Positions 8,278 to 16,567 of a DNA stretch of 64,000 bases are shown piece after piece. Position 1 is the stretch's first letter. Each line of letters begins with the position of its first letter. The stretch is from Herpetosiphonaceae bacterium (GTDB lineage: Bacteria; Chloroflexota; Chloroflexia; Chloroflexales; Kallotenuaceae): assembly GCA_036374795.1 (NCBI GenBank), contig DASUTC010000067.1:41035-105034 (forward strand). Reading direction: 5' to 3'. The notes under the pieces are model-generated. The model saw only the letters and a list, made by a program, of their open reading frames with translations. It did not search any database and was not told the DNA's origin. The translations under genes were made by a program, and so were the position numbers.

Positions 8278-9072
8278 TCACAGCAGCACGCGGTTTTCAA
8301 ATGTATGTACCTTGCCAGCCGCTTTGAAGCCCGCCTTTTCGTAGATCCTGATGCCATCCGGCGATGCCTGGAGGATGGCATGCCTGTGCTGGAAGCGCCG
8401 AGCTTCGTTGAGCAGATAGGCGAACATAGCGCTGCCGATGCCCTGCTGACGATATGGGGCCTGCGTCACAATATCGTAGATGCCCACAGTGTCGCTGCCG
8501 ACGAACAGGCTGCCTGTCGCCACGACCCGATCGTGATACGCTCCGATGTAGTACCGCAGCGCTGGCAGGTGGCTCATGCCGTACTCGCTCAGCAGGTTAT
8601 GGTAGGCGCTCACCTGCCGCCCCTCGTCCGAGTCGCCGAACAGCGCCGCGATGACGGAGCCGTAGTGTCGGATGTGGTCGGGCTGCACGGCAGGGCTGAT
8701 CGTAAGATCTGCGGGCACAGGAGCCGCCACACATGCCTGCGCGATATCGGCGTACATGGCGATATGTGTCTCGGTATGCGCTAAACCATACGCCGCAAGC
8801 GCGGCCATCCCCTGGCGATCAGCCTCGTCTTCCCAGTACCAGAGTGCCACGGGAAAGCGCTTCGCCATAAACGGTTCGACGCCAGCCCGCAACAGGTGAT
8901 CGGGCGTCGACAGGTGGCGCGCGACGACGAGGTTAAAGGTGTCGCTGGGCAGGCCGCAATCGACGGCGACAAAGCTCTCGTCATCGGTGACGGTCATGCC
9001 CGGCATCACGCGCGCGACATACGCGGCTTTTTCGGCAAAGTTGTCGCGTACGGCCTGGTGCAAGGTCTGCAT
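8278..9072 (-). CDS. GNAT-family N-acetyltransferase
   Basis: 264 residues from the ATG at 9072 (MQTLHQAV), with GAGGG upstream. The longer frame to 9225 reads through an apparently non-coding region. The GNAT core is in the C-terminal half: VATGSLFVGSDTVGIYDIVT, then the acetyl-CoA-binding loop YRQQGIGSAMF (a Q/R-x-x-G-x-G signature) and a final IYEKAGFKAAGKV strand-helix. The N-terminal ~110 residues are not clearly GNAT and may be a second, degenerate copy. Substrate unknown. Likely co-transcribed with the downstream VOC gene. Confidence 0.85.
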   Translation of the reverse strand: MQTLHQAVRDNFAEKAAYVARVMPGMTVTDDESFVAVDCGLPSDTFNLVVARHLSTPDHLLRAGVEPFMAKRFPVALWYWEDEADRQGMAALAAYGLAHTETHIAMYADIAQACVAAPVPADLTISPAVQPDHIRHYGSVIAALFGDSDEGRQVSAYHNLLSEYGMSHLPALRYYIGAYHDRVVATGSLFVGSDTVGIYDIVTQAPYRQQGIGSAMFAYLLNEARRFQHRHAILQASPDGIRIYEKAGFKAAGKVHTFENRVLL

Positions 9073-9291
9073 GGCTGCGCCCTCAAGATACGGATGATGA
9101 AGTGATGATACCAGATGCGGGAGGGTCACGAGCCGAGGCTCATGCTGGTGGAAACGTGGAGATCTCTGGATTGCGAGGCGCGTGGGCGACCTGGCTTGCT
9201 CGCCTGCACCTGATTTGACAGTCAACCCAGAAGTGACGACGGTGCGTATCGTATAATCAGCAACGTGCGCATGGAACGCGAGGGGATATTT

Positions 9292-9546
9292 ATGACCATG
9301 GTTACACTAGAGGGCGTGTTAGCCCAGGCGCGACAACTTACCCCAAGTGATCAAGCCCAGCTCATCCAAGCACTAACCTATATCCAACAATCTCAAGTCG
9401 TCTCTAAATTACCTCTGTCCGTAGACGATGAAGACACTGAGGACGCGGCAGAACAACAGGAAACGTGGGCGTACTTACAACGCGCGCTAGATCAAGATCG
9501 CCTATCATCACGCCCGCTCTTTGCGCCAGAGACGGACCAAGTATGA
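9292..9546 (+). CDS. VapB-like antitoxin (hypothetical)
   Basis: 84 residues, acidic in the C-terminal half. The N-terminus (LEGVLAQARQLTPSDQAQLIQAL) is an amphipathic helix pair like that of short antitoxins placed upstream of PIN-domain toxins in cyanobacteria and Chloroflexota. Start chosen at the ATG at 9292 (GAGGGG 6 bases upstream); in-frame GTG and ATG codons exist from 9265. A TATAAT at 9252-9257 is a plausible -10 without a good -35. The stop overlaps the ATG of the broken toxin gene that follows (ATGA at 9543). Base composition is visibly AT-richer than the neighbours. Family assignment rests mostly on context. Confidence 0.6.
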   Translation: MTMVTLEGVLAQARQLTPSDQAQLIQALTYIQQSQVVSKLPLSVDDEDTEDAAEQQETWAYLQRALDQDRLSSRPLFAPETDQV

Positions 9547-9747
9547 GTCTGCACATTATTATGGGCACAGATGCGGCAGCAAGGACAACCAACAGCGACG
9601 GATGCGGCTCTGGATGGTGATGTGCTTCTGGCTGCCCAAGCCCTGTCCCTCGTAACGCCGCAAGACACCGTCGTGGTTGCAACCACGAATGTTGGTAACT
9701 TATTGCGCATGGTACCAGCCAACATGTGGCATGATATTTCCTACTGA
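9543..9747 (+). pseudogene. Truncated and frameshifted PIN-domain toxin (vapC-like) remnant
   Basis: The ATG at 9543 begins MSLHII and overlaps the antitoxin stop, as in intact vapBC operons, but the frame ends after 25 codons. In another frame, 9562-9747 encodes the C-terminal part of a PIN domain: RQQGQPTATDAALDGDVLLA, then TVVVATTNVGNLLRMVP and MWHDISY. The Asp pair and the VATTN motif are recognisable PIN features. The middle of the gene, with the first catalytic Asp region, is missing, consistent with an internal deletion of roughly 200-250 bases near 9560. The toxin should be inactive. Confidence 0.75.
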
Positions 9748-9839
9748 GGCGGCTCCCAGCAAGGCCAAAAGCATGATCAGCTCTATACCCTGAGATCCCC
9801 CGCTGGCATACGTGATCCAGAACCGCCTTTCCATTTTTC

Positions 9840-9868
9840 TTGACAATCCTACTCATGGAACTTAATAT
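9840..9868 (+). promoter_or_regulatory. Sigma70 promoter for the JAMM/sulfur-carrier operon
   Basis: TTGACA (9840-9845), exactly 17 bases, TAATAT (9863-9868). Transcription would start near 9875, about 95 bases before the JAMM gene. It is one of the best promoter matches in the window. Confidence 0.65.
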
Positions 9869-9875
9869 TCAGCAA

Positions 9876-9891
9876 GCGATCGGACGATCGC
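9876..9891. promoter_or_regulatory. Inverted repeat at the predicted transcription start (possible operator)
   Basis: Perfect 7-base arms GCGATCG and CGATCGC separated by GA. It directly follows the -10 element of the promoter at 9840-9868, a usual place for a repressor site. An RNA hairpin is also possible, but the 2-base loop makes it unlikely as drawn. Confidence 0.4.
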
Positions 9892-9969
9892 GGAGTGGAA
9901 GCCAGTGAGCGGACAGGCTAAACGACGGCGCTGCCGACCTGCCGCCGATGTGAAGTGTACAATAACGCT

Positions 9970-10443
9970 ATGCTGATCGTATCGCGAGCGACGCTTGAGA
10001 CGATTCATGCCCAGGGCCGCGCGAGCTATCCCGACGAGTGCTGCGGCCTGCTGATCGGGCGCTGCGAGGCCGAGCGCCGGGTGGCGCTGCAAGTCTGGCC
10101 CGTGCCTAACGAGTGGACCGCCGAGGTGCCTCTGACGGAGAGCGAGGGCGAGCACTCGCTGCGCGATCGGTTTTACATCCCGCCACGGGCCTATCTTCAG
10201 GCCCAGCGCGCGGCGGCGCGACACGATCTGGACGTGATTGGCTGCTACCATACGCATCCCGACGACCGCGCGTGGCCCTCGGAGCGCGACCGGGTGGGCG
10301 CTGCGGGCGTGGGCGGCGGCCCCGATTTTTCGTTTATGATTGTATCGATACTCCAGGGCACGCCTGCCGATGTCGCCAGCGCGCTGCTCTCAGCCGACGG
10401 CCAGCAATGGCTGCCGGAAGAGCTTTTGATCGAGGAGGCATAG
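9970..10443 (+). CDS. JAMM/MPN+ metalloprotease (Mec-like)
   Basis: 157 residues. It carries the full JAMM zinc-protease signature: E23 in PDECCGLL, then H94-x-H96 and S104/D107 in YHTHPDDRAWPSERD. Family members cut after the Gly-Gly of ubiquitin-like proteins; bacterial Mec releases cysteine from the sulfur carrier CysO. The next gene, starting directly after this stop codon, encodes such a carrier, and a MoeZ-type E1 follows. The ATG at 9970 has no clear ribosome site; a GTG at 9955 in the same frame is an alternative. Start uncertain, function well supported by motif plus context. Confidence 0.85.
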   Translation: MLIVSRATLETIHAQGRASYPDECCGLLIGRCEAERRVALQVWPVPNEWTAEVPLTESEGEHSLRDRFYIPPRAYLQAQRAAARHDLDVIGCYHTHPDDRAWPSERDRVGAAGVGGGPDFSFMIVSILQGTPADVASALLSADGQQWLPEELLIEEA

Positions 10444-10722
10444 ATGGCGGTAACGGTGATCATCCCGACGGCCTTGCGACAGTACGCCGCCGGGCAGCGC
10501 GAAGTAGTGGCCGAGGGCACGACGATCGGTGAGGTGCTACAGCAGATCACGACGCAGCACGCCGATTTTGGCAGGCAGATCTTTGGCGACGACGGCAATC
10601 TGCGCTCGTTCGTCAACGTCTATCGCAACGACGACGACGTGCGCTACCTCGACGGCCTGGCAACGCCCGTCGCGGATGGCGACGAGGTGAGTATCATCCC
10701 GGCGATTGCAGGGGGGAAGTAG
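10444..10722 (+). CDS. MoaD/ThiS-like ubiquitin-fold sulfur carrier (CysO-like)
   Basis: 92 residues with the beta-grasp pattern of MoaD/ThiS: an N-terminal strand VTVIIPTALRQYA, a GTTIGEVL turn-helix, NVYRNDDDVRYLDG, and a C-terminal GDEVSIIPAIAGGK. The Gly-Gly is normally the extreme C-terminus that is adenylylated and thiocarboxylated. Here a Lys follows, so trimming by the upstream JAMM protease may be needed first. The ATG directly abuts the upstream stop codon, with AGGAGG within the end of the JAMM gene. Likely role: protein thiocarboxylate donor for cysteine or another sulfur-containing product. No cysM-type synthase lies nearby. Confidence 0.88.
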   Translation: MAVTVIIPTALRQYAAGQREVVAEGTTIGEVLQQITTQHADFGRQIFGDDGNLRSFVNVYRNDDDVRYLDGLATPVADGDEVSIIPAIAGGK

Positions 10723-10794
10723 AACAAAGAACAAAGAACAGAGAACCAAGCAGTTAGCATGTGCCCGGTTCTTGGTTCTCGGTTCCTGGTTCTT
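10721..10794. repeat. Heptad repeat hairpin between carrier and moeZ genes
   Basis: Arms of 24 bases (10727-10750 and 10771-10794) made of GAACAAA/GAACCAA units and complementary GGTTCTT units. 21 of 24 positions pair across a 20-base loop. An in-frame extension of moeZ into this tract (from 10759) is considered spurious. Confidence 0.75.
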
Positions 10795-10806
10795 CATGAG
10801 TGGCTT

Positions 10807-11958
10807 ATGCTTGATACACAGGTTCTTTCCAACGACGAGATTCGTCGCTACAGCCGCCACCTGATCATGCCTGAGGTGGGCATGGCCGGGCAGACGGCGC
10901 TCAAACAGGCGAGCGTGCTGCTGATCGGCGCGGGCGGGCTGGGCTCGCCACTGGCGCTCTACCTCGCGGCGGCGGGCGTAGGACAGCTCGGCCTCGTCGA
11001 CTTCGACGTGGTCGACGAGTCGAATTTGCAGCGCCAGGTGATCCACGGCACCGGCACGCTGGGCATCTCCAAGCTCGAATCGGCGCGGCGGCGCATCGCC
11101 GATCTCAATCCACACGTCGAGGTGACAACCTACAACACGGGCCTGACCTCGGAGAACGCCTTTGAGATCCTGCGTCCGTACGACATCGTGATCGACGGCA
11201 CCGACAACTTCCCGACGCGCTATCTGGTCAACGATGCCTGCGTGATGCTGGGCAAGCCCAACGTCTACGGCTCGATCTTCCGCTTCGAGGGCCAGGCTTC
11301 CGTCTTTGGCGTGCGCGAGGGTCCCTGCTACCGCTGCCTGTATCCTGAGCCGCCGCCGCCGGGCCTGGTGCCAAGCTGCGCCGAGGGCGGCGTCTTCGGC
11401 GTGCTGCCGGGCATCATCGGCACGATCCAGGCGACCGAGGCGATCAAGCTGATCATCGGCAAGGGCGATCCGCTGATCGGGCGGCTGCTGCTCTTCGACG
11501 CGCTTGAGATGCGCTTTCGCGAGCTGAAGCTGCGCAAGAATAGCGACTGTCCCGCCTGCGGCGATCACCCGACTGTCACCGAGCTGATCGACTACCAGAT
11601 GTTCTGCGGCATCGTGCCTGAGCAGATCGGCCTGCCCGCCGAGAATCGCACCACGCCCTCAGAGCTGATCGCCGCGCTGGGCAGCACGACGCCGCCGCGG
11701 GTGATCGACGTGCGCGAGCCGCACGAGTGGGAGATCGTCCGCCTTGAGCAGGCGCGGCTGATCCCGCTGGCGACGCTGCCCGCGCATCTCCACGAGTACG
11801 ATCGCGACGCGCCGATCGTGGTCCACTGCAAGAGCGGCGCACGCTCGGCCAAGGCGACGCAGTTGCTCAAGGACGCGGGCTTTCGCGATGTCAAGAACCT
11901 GGAGGGCGGCATTCTGCGCTGGGCGCAGGAGATCGATCCCTCGCTCCCGACCTACTAG
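10807..11958 (+). CDS. moeZ: Adenylyltransferase/sulfurtransferase (E1-like ThiF domain plus rhodanese), MoeZ type
   Basis: 384 residues from the ATG at 10807 (MLDTQVLSNDEIRRYSRH). The ThiF/MoeB domain has the ATP loop GAGGLGSP (residues 41-48), the Cys-containing crossover LVPSCAEGGVFGVLPG and four zinc-binding Cys (CYRC and CPAC). The C-terminal rhodanese domain has the active-site loop HCKSGARS. Such fused proteins adenylylate the C-terminal Gly of a ubiquitin-like sulfur carrier and then load sulfur from the rhodanese Cys persulfide. The carrier and its protease are encoded just upstream, so this is probably the activating enzyme of the module. It may also serve molybdopterin or thiamine synthesis. 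Confidence 0.93.
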   Translation: MLDTQVLSNDEIRRYSRHLIMPEVGMAGQTALKQASVLLIGAGGLGSPLALYLAAAGVGQLGLVDFDVVDESNLQRQVIHGTGTLGISKLESARRRIADLNPHVEVTTYNTGLTSENAFEILRPYDIVIDGTDNFPTRYLVNDACVMLGKPNVYGSIFRFEGQASVFGVREGPCYRCLYPEPPPPGLVPSCAEGGVFGVLPGIIGTIQATEAIKLIIGKGDPLIGRLLLFDALEMRFRELKLRKNSDCPACGDHPTVTELIDYQMFCGIVPEQIGLPAENRTTPSELIAALGSTTPPRVIDVREPHEWEIVRLEQARLIPLATLPAHLHEYDRDAPIVVHCKSGARSAKATQLLKDAGFRDVKNLEGGILRWAQEIDPSLPTY

Positions 11959-11978
11959 CGGTTCACGTCTCGTCAAAT

Positions 11979-12014
11979 GCCGCCGGATCATGCGATCCGG
12001 CGGTGTTTGTTTGA
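11979..12014 (+). terminator. Intrinsic terminator after moeZ
   Basis: Perfect 10-bp stem (CCGCCGGATC / GATCCGGCGG, 11980-12003) with loop ATGC, followed by TGTTTGTTTG. Confidence 0.75.
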
Positions 12015-12121
12015 CCTGATCGGCGATTCGGCGCTGGCATATTATGTGCGGATCGAAAGGGGTAACTTCGTTTATACTAAAGGACACACATGATCTTAGC
12101 GATCAACAATGGAGTTGATGT

Positions 12122-13042
<921 letters not shown>

Positions 13043-13074
13043 CGTCGTGCCCTGCCTGGGGCTTTCATAGACAT

Positions 13075-13107
13075 AACGCGGGGCGTCCGTGAGGATGTCC
13101 TCGCGTT
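13075..13107. terminator. Imperfect hairpin downstream of proline dehydrogenase
   Basis: AACGCGGGG (13075) pairs imperfectly with CCTCGCGTT (ending 13107). No clear T-tract, so a terminator role is tentative. The rest of 13043-13320 shows no gene. Confidence 0.3.
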
Positions 13108-13326
13108 GTCGTTAGCAGCCCTACGATCCGTGGTTGCGCGATTGCGGCACATACTGCAAAATCTCTATCACCCGGGCGCGATCAAGGCACGCCGCTTGCT
13201 GCGAGCTTCTGGGCATACGTTGCTCCCCGCTGATGTTGCCTGCATCCCTGCGCGCTCAGACGTACGCACTTTCGACAGTGTCGCAGCTAGCCGAGGTTGC
13301 AGACATCTAACCATTTCTGGATGCCG

Positions 13327-13701
13327 ATGAGTACACAACCACCACTACCGAGCGCCATTTTGGTCGATCTCGCAGCGCTGGCCGTCGCCGCCCATCAGAG
13401 CGGCCCGCGCTGGAGCCACGAGAGCGCCGATCTGGATCTGACGCTGTTGAGCTGGCCGTCGCCGCAGCAGATCGCGCCACATGTCAACGACGAGGTCGAT
13501 GTGCTGCTGATCGGCGTGCAGGGCAGCGGCGAGGTAACGGTCAACGCCGCGACCTATCGGCTCGTGCCGGGTATGGCGCTGCTGATCCCCAAAGGCGCGC
13601 AGCGCTCGATGCGCTCGACCGACGACGGCTGGAGCTACCTGAGCGTTCATCGACGGCGGCGCGGCCTCTGGCCGACCGTTCGCGGCGAGCCGCTGCGGTA
13701 G
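13327..13701 (+). CDS. Cupin-domain protein
   Basis: About 124 residues. Single cupin barrel: an H.NDEVDVLLIGVQGSGEV strand pair, then YRLVPGMALLIPKGAQRSM. Canonical cupin metal ligands are only partly present (a His near residue 56 and Glu in NDEVD). No clear ribosome-binding site; ATGs at 13321 and 13327 are both possible. The same strand holds a short frame at 13766-13900 and the opposite strand holds a broken membrane-protein gene, so the region may be the remnant of a larger cluster. Function unknown. Confidence 0.65.
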   Translation: MSTQPPLPSAILVDLAALAVAAHQSGPRWSHESADLDLTLLSWPSPQQIAPHVNDEVDVLLIGVQGSGEVTVNAATYRLVPGMALLIPKGAQRSMRSTDDGWSYLSVHRRRRGLWPTVRGEPLR

Positions 13702-13765
13702 GGCAACTTGGCGGATTGGCCTGTCAATGCCCTGAATATTGGTCAGGTGATGCGAGGAGGAGGAG

Positions 13766-13900
13766 ATGCGAAGGCGCGCGTTGCCCGCCACGACGATCGA
13801 CATGGGCCTGCTGACCACCCAGCGCTTCGGCTACGATCTGGTGCCGCATGGTCGCTCGGGTGGACCCCCATTCATTCTGCTCGATCCACGCAGGTGGTGA
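13766..13900 (+). other. Possible small ORF of 44 codons
   Basis: An ATG preceded immediately by GGAGGAGGAG opens a frame beginning MRRRALPATTIDMGLL and ending at TGA 13900, just before a heptad repeat. The Shine-Dalgarno is too close for this ATG. The frame may instead be the N-terminal remnant of a gene truncated at the repeat. No family recognised. Confidence 0.2.
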
Positions 13901-14238
13901 ACACAGCACAGAGAACAAAGAGCAAAGAACAAGGGAAATCCCGAACTCGAAACTTTGAACACGGCCTGGCGCGACGAGCCTGATACTCCTCGTGGCACCT
14001 GCGCCGCGCTGCGCGCTGGATCGTGCGTTGCGCGACGTGCCAGCCGCATGGTGTTGCCCAGGATCATGCTGATCACGAAGCCGACGAACACCGCGTGTAA
14101 GATTGCGTCGTAGATAGGGCCAGCCATTACGCCGCCGACGATCAGCGCACCCAGGCCGCCTGCTCCCAGCCAGCCATAGCCCGACCGCAGCGCCAGCGCG
14201 ATGAAGCGCGGCAGCCGCGACCGTAGCGCCGCATTCAT
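13831..14238 (-). pseudogene. Truncated membrane-protein gene (NnrS-like fragment)
   Basis: The ATG at 14238 has GGGAGG 6 bases upstream. The first ~60 residues look genuinely coding: a basic N-terminus, a transmembrane segment GYGWLGAGGLGALIVGG, then AGPIYDAILHAVFVGFVISM. This resembles NnrS-like or related multi-helix proteins in which the last motif is followed by further helices. Here the sequence becomes low-complexity and then runs into a heptad repeat (about 13905-13965) that supplies the C-terminus. I interpret it as a gene truncated or overrun by the repeat element. The NnrS-like label rests on one motif. Confidence 0.45.
13905..13965. repeat. Heptad repeat tract within the truncated gene
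   Basis: GAGAACAAAGAGCAAAGAAC units followed by GGGAAATCCC, CGAACTCGAAAC and TTTGAACAC. Same family as the other tracts; it lies inside the open frame of the broken membrane-protein gene. Confidence 0.65.
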
Positions 14239-14443
14239 GCTCATCCTCCCGATCATGCGCCGCGCACAAAACAAGCGCAAGCTCGTATGAGCGACGATAG
14301 CCAGTGCAAGGTTGCGACTCCTTCAGGTGGCAGGTCGAATGCGTTCCGAGCCGAACATTGCGGATCGAGAGATTCGGGTTGAGGATTGACGTTGTAGTGT
14401 CATATGGCATACGCTCTGGGTACACCGATGACCGACCGATCCG

Positions 14444-15034
14444 TCAATGCTGCTCGTCGGCGCTGCGGTAGTAGGCGTCTCCGGCGCAGCTTTGGCAGAG
14501 CACCGCTCCGGCGCGCAGCACCTCGCGCTCGTTGATGATCTCCTCGGCGCAGCGCTGGCACATGACGCGCACATCGGGGCGGCTGATGATCTTCGCCATC
14601 TCGACCGTCAGCACCACGGGCTGAGCGTCCAGTAGATCGGTCGTCGGCATCGTCTGGTAGGCGTCGAGGTAGGCGTGCCAGCGACTTGCCGCGTGCGGCG
14701 CGTGCTGCATGGCTCGATCGCGCGCATAAGGTGAGGGGCGAATCCGCACCGCGCGCCCGGTCTGCGTGTCGACGAACGTCGCCGCGATCTTGCCCAGATC
14801 CACCAGGCGCAGGGTGCGCCGTCCCAGCCAGCAGCCGGTCGCCGCCGCGACGCCGTCGGCGAAGCAGCCGTCGCTCTCGACGAAGGTCCACAGGCGCTTG
14901 TCGCGCTGCGGCAGATCGAGGCCGAGCAGCTCCCCGGCGTAGACCCCGATGCGCACCCCAAGCACCTGGCGCGGGCACAGGTGATCGTGCAGCGCGGCGG
15001 CTGCTTCGAGCATGGCCTGGAGTTGCGCGGGCAT
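14444..15034 (-). CDS. FmdE-like protein with C-terminal zinc ribbon
   Basis: 196 residues from the ATG at 15034 (GAGGGA upstream). The N-terminal FmdE domain has the hallmark HDHLCPRQVLGVRIG and a second Cys in ESDGCFADGVAAATGC. FmdE is named from formylmethanofuran dehydrogenase operons, but the domain is widespread in bacteria without methanofuran and is often linked to molybdenum enzymes. The C-terminus has two CxxC pairs (MCQRC and LCQSC), a likely treble-clef or zinc-ribbon finger. No molybdoenzyme subunit lies in the window, so its role is open. Confidence 0.8.
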   Translation of the reverse strand: MPAQLQAMLEAAAALHDHLCPRQVLGVRIGVYAGELLGLDLPQRDKRLWTFVESDGCFADGVAAATGCWLGRRTLRLVDLGKIAATFVDTQTGRAVRIRPSPYARDRAMQHAPHAASRWHAYLDAYQTMPTTDLLDAQPVVLTVEMAKIISRPDVRVMCQRCAEEIINEREVLRAGAVLCQSCAGDAYYRSADEQH

Positions 15035-15213
15035 AGCGTTTCCCTCGTGTATCTCGCTGGTGCGACAAACAGCGATACCTTCTGCGGCACGCACACCATC
15101 ATCCTACCACGGCGGCGTAACCTTTTCGGTATGAGCGCGTTTGACTATTGCAGACATATGTTACACTAACGCTGCTATGTTACTCTTTAGCCCCACCCCC
15201 AGGAGTTGTTCAC

Positions 15214-16305
15214 ATGGACTTTATTGACAAAATTCGCGAACTGTCGGCTCGTATCCAAAAACAGTTACCTCATATTCAAACTGAAGAGGCGACGAAAAAT
15301 GCTTTGATTATGCCGTTCATCAGTGCCCTTGGCTACAACGTCTTCGATCCCACAGAGGTTACACCTGAACTGCATGCCGATGTTGGCTTGAAAAAGGGCG
15401 AGAAGGTGGATTATGCCATCTTGAAAGATGGAAAGCCTATCATCCTCTTTGAGTGTAAATGGCATGGCGCGGACCTCAATAAAGAACATGCGTCGCAATT
15501 GTACCGTTATTTCAGTGTTACCGAAGCACGTTTTGGTGTACTCACAAATGGCATCTCGTATCGCTTCTTCACTGACCTTGAAGCTCCCAATAAAATGGAT
15601 GCCAGACCCTTCTTTGAGTTCAACATGCTTGATATACGTGAGCAAGATGTTGAGGAACTGAAGAAGTTTACCAAGTCTGCTTATGATCTCAATGGCATCT
15701 TGACAACTGCTAGTGAGTTGAAATATAGCCGTGAAATCCAACGTATCATGGCGGACCAACTACAACAGCCATCCGAAGAGTTTGTTAAATTCTTCGCATC
15801 ACAAGTGTATAGCGGGCGTCTAACACCCGCTATCCGAGATCAGTTTACGCAAATAACGCGACGTGCTCTCAAACGTTTCATCAATGATCAAATCAATGAG
15901 CGTCTGAAATCAGCGCTTGGTACAGATACACAGCTCACTCCAGCAGAGCAGCAAATAACTGCACCACTCCCAGCCGAAGAAAGCAAAACAGCTCAGGAGC
16001 AACTTTCTGTCGTCACTACAGCGGATGAAATGCAGGCATATTACGTCGTCAAAGCTGTATTGTATGGTGTCGTTGATGCCAAGCGTGTTGTCCTGCGTGA
16101 TGTGCAGAGTTATTGTAGCGTACTGCTTGATGACAACAATAGAAGACCTATTTGTCGCCTTTACTTCAACGGTCCGCAAAAATATCTAGGGTTGTTTGAT
16201 AACGAGCAGCGGAAGGAAACAAAAATACAGATTGGAGGCATCGACGAAATCTACCAATACTCAGATCGATTACGATCTACGATCGGCGTGTACGAGAAGA
16301 AGTAG
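15214..16305 (+). CDS. HsdR-N-like restriction endonuclease-fold protein
   Basis: 363 residues from the ATG at 15214 (AGGAG 8 bases upstream). The N-terminal ~150 residues match the HSDR_N_2 type: D66 in KVDYAIL and E80-C-K82 in ILFECKWHG form a PD-(D/E)xK nuclease site. The middle region is helical. The C-terminal ~100 residues (AYYVVKAVLYGVVDAKRVVL) form a second domain seen in stand-alone proteins of this type. No helicase, methylase or specificity subunit is nearby, so it is not a complete type I system. Codon usage is markedly AT-richer than neighbours, suggesting acquisition by transfer. Confidence 0.75.
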   Translation: MDFIDKIRELSARIQKQLPHIQTEEATKNALIMPFISALGYNVFDPTEVTPELHADVGLKKGEKVDYAILKDGKPIILFECKWHGADLNKEHASQLYRYFSVTEARFGVLTNGISYRFFTDLEAPNKMDARPFFEFNMLDIREQDVEELKKFTKSAYDLNGILTTASELKYSREIQRIMADQLQQPSEEFVKFFASQVYSGRLTPAIRDQFTQITRRALKRFINDQINERLKSALGTDTQLTPAEQQITAPLPAEESKTAQEQLSVVTTADEMQAYYVVKAVLYGVVDAKRVVLRDVQSYCSVLLDDNNRRPICRLYFNGPQKYLGLFDNEQRKETKIQIGGIDEIYQYSDRLRSTIGVYEKK

Positions 16306-16396
16306 ACTATAGCAGCAGTGTATGTAGCAATATGCTGCTGCAAAGCGTCGGATTCACGCTGCGAATGCCCTTGGCTTTTAAGATTAGCACACCTCG

Positions 16397-16425
16397 TTGA
16401 CAGCGTAGACGTGTGATGCTATAGT
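16397..16425 (+). promoter_or_regulatory. Near-consensus sigma70 promoter of the uracil permease gene
   Basis: TTGACA (16397-16402), a 17-base spacer, TATAGT (16420-16425). Predicted start near 16432, leaving a leader of about 136 bases that contains a short ORF and an intrinsic terminator. Confidence 0.75.
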
Positions 16426-16434
16426 GCGCGCACC

Positions 16435-16512
16435 ATGCCCGCCCGGCTCGTAGATCGGCAGCCTGCCGCTGGTTGCAGGTGCAATCTGCTTGTGCTCTCC
16501 AGTACTGTGTAG
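16435..16512 (+). CDS. Putative 25-residue leader peptide of the uracil permease gene
   Basis: ATG at 16435, only about 3 bases after the predicted transcription start (it would be read as a leaderless mRNA), TAG at 16510-16512. The peptide starts MPARLVDRQPAAG and ends LLVLSSTV. The stop lies 3 bases before the left arm of the intrinsic terminator at 16516, so a ribosome finishing the ORF would mask the terminator stem. That geometry suits transcription attenuation coupled to translation. No direct evidence of translation. Confidence 0.4.
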   Translation: MPARLVDRQPAAGCRCNLLVLSSTV

Positions 16513-16515
16513 TTC

Positions 16516-16542
16516 GAAGCTTCCCGCCGTGGGAAGCTTTTT
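16516..16542 (+). terminator. Intrinsic terminator (attenuator) upstream of the uracil permease start
   Basis: AAGCTTCCC (16517-16525), loop GCCGT, GGGAAGCTT (16531-16539) and continuing T residues to 16542. It sits between the promoter and the Shine-Dalgarno (AGGAGG at about 16556-16561), so it must be read through for the permease to be expressed. Confidence 0.65.
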
Positions 16543-16567
16543 CGCAGCCTGCTCTAGGAGGATCTCC

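Noticed and set aside
10759..10806. N-terminal extension of MoeZ (MCPVLGSRFLVLHEW)
   Set aside because: These codons lie within a repeat hairpin; the conserved N-terminus of the family begins near the ATG at 10807.
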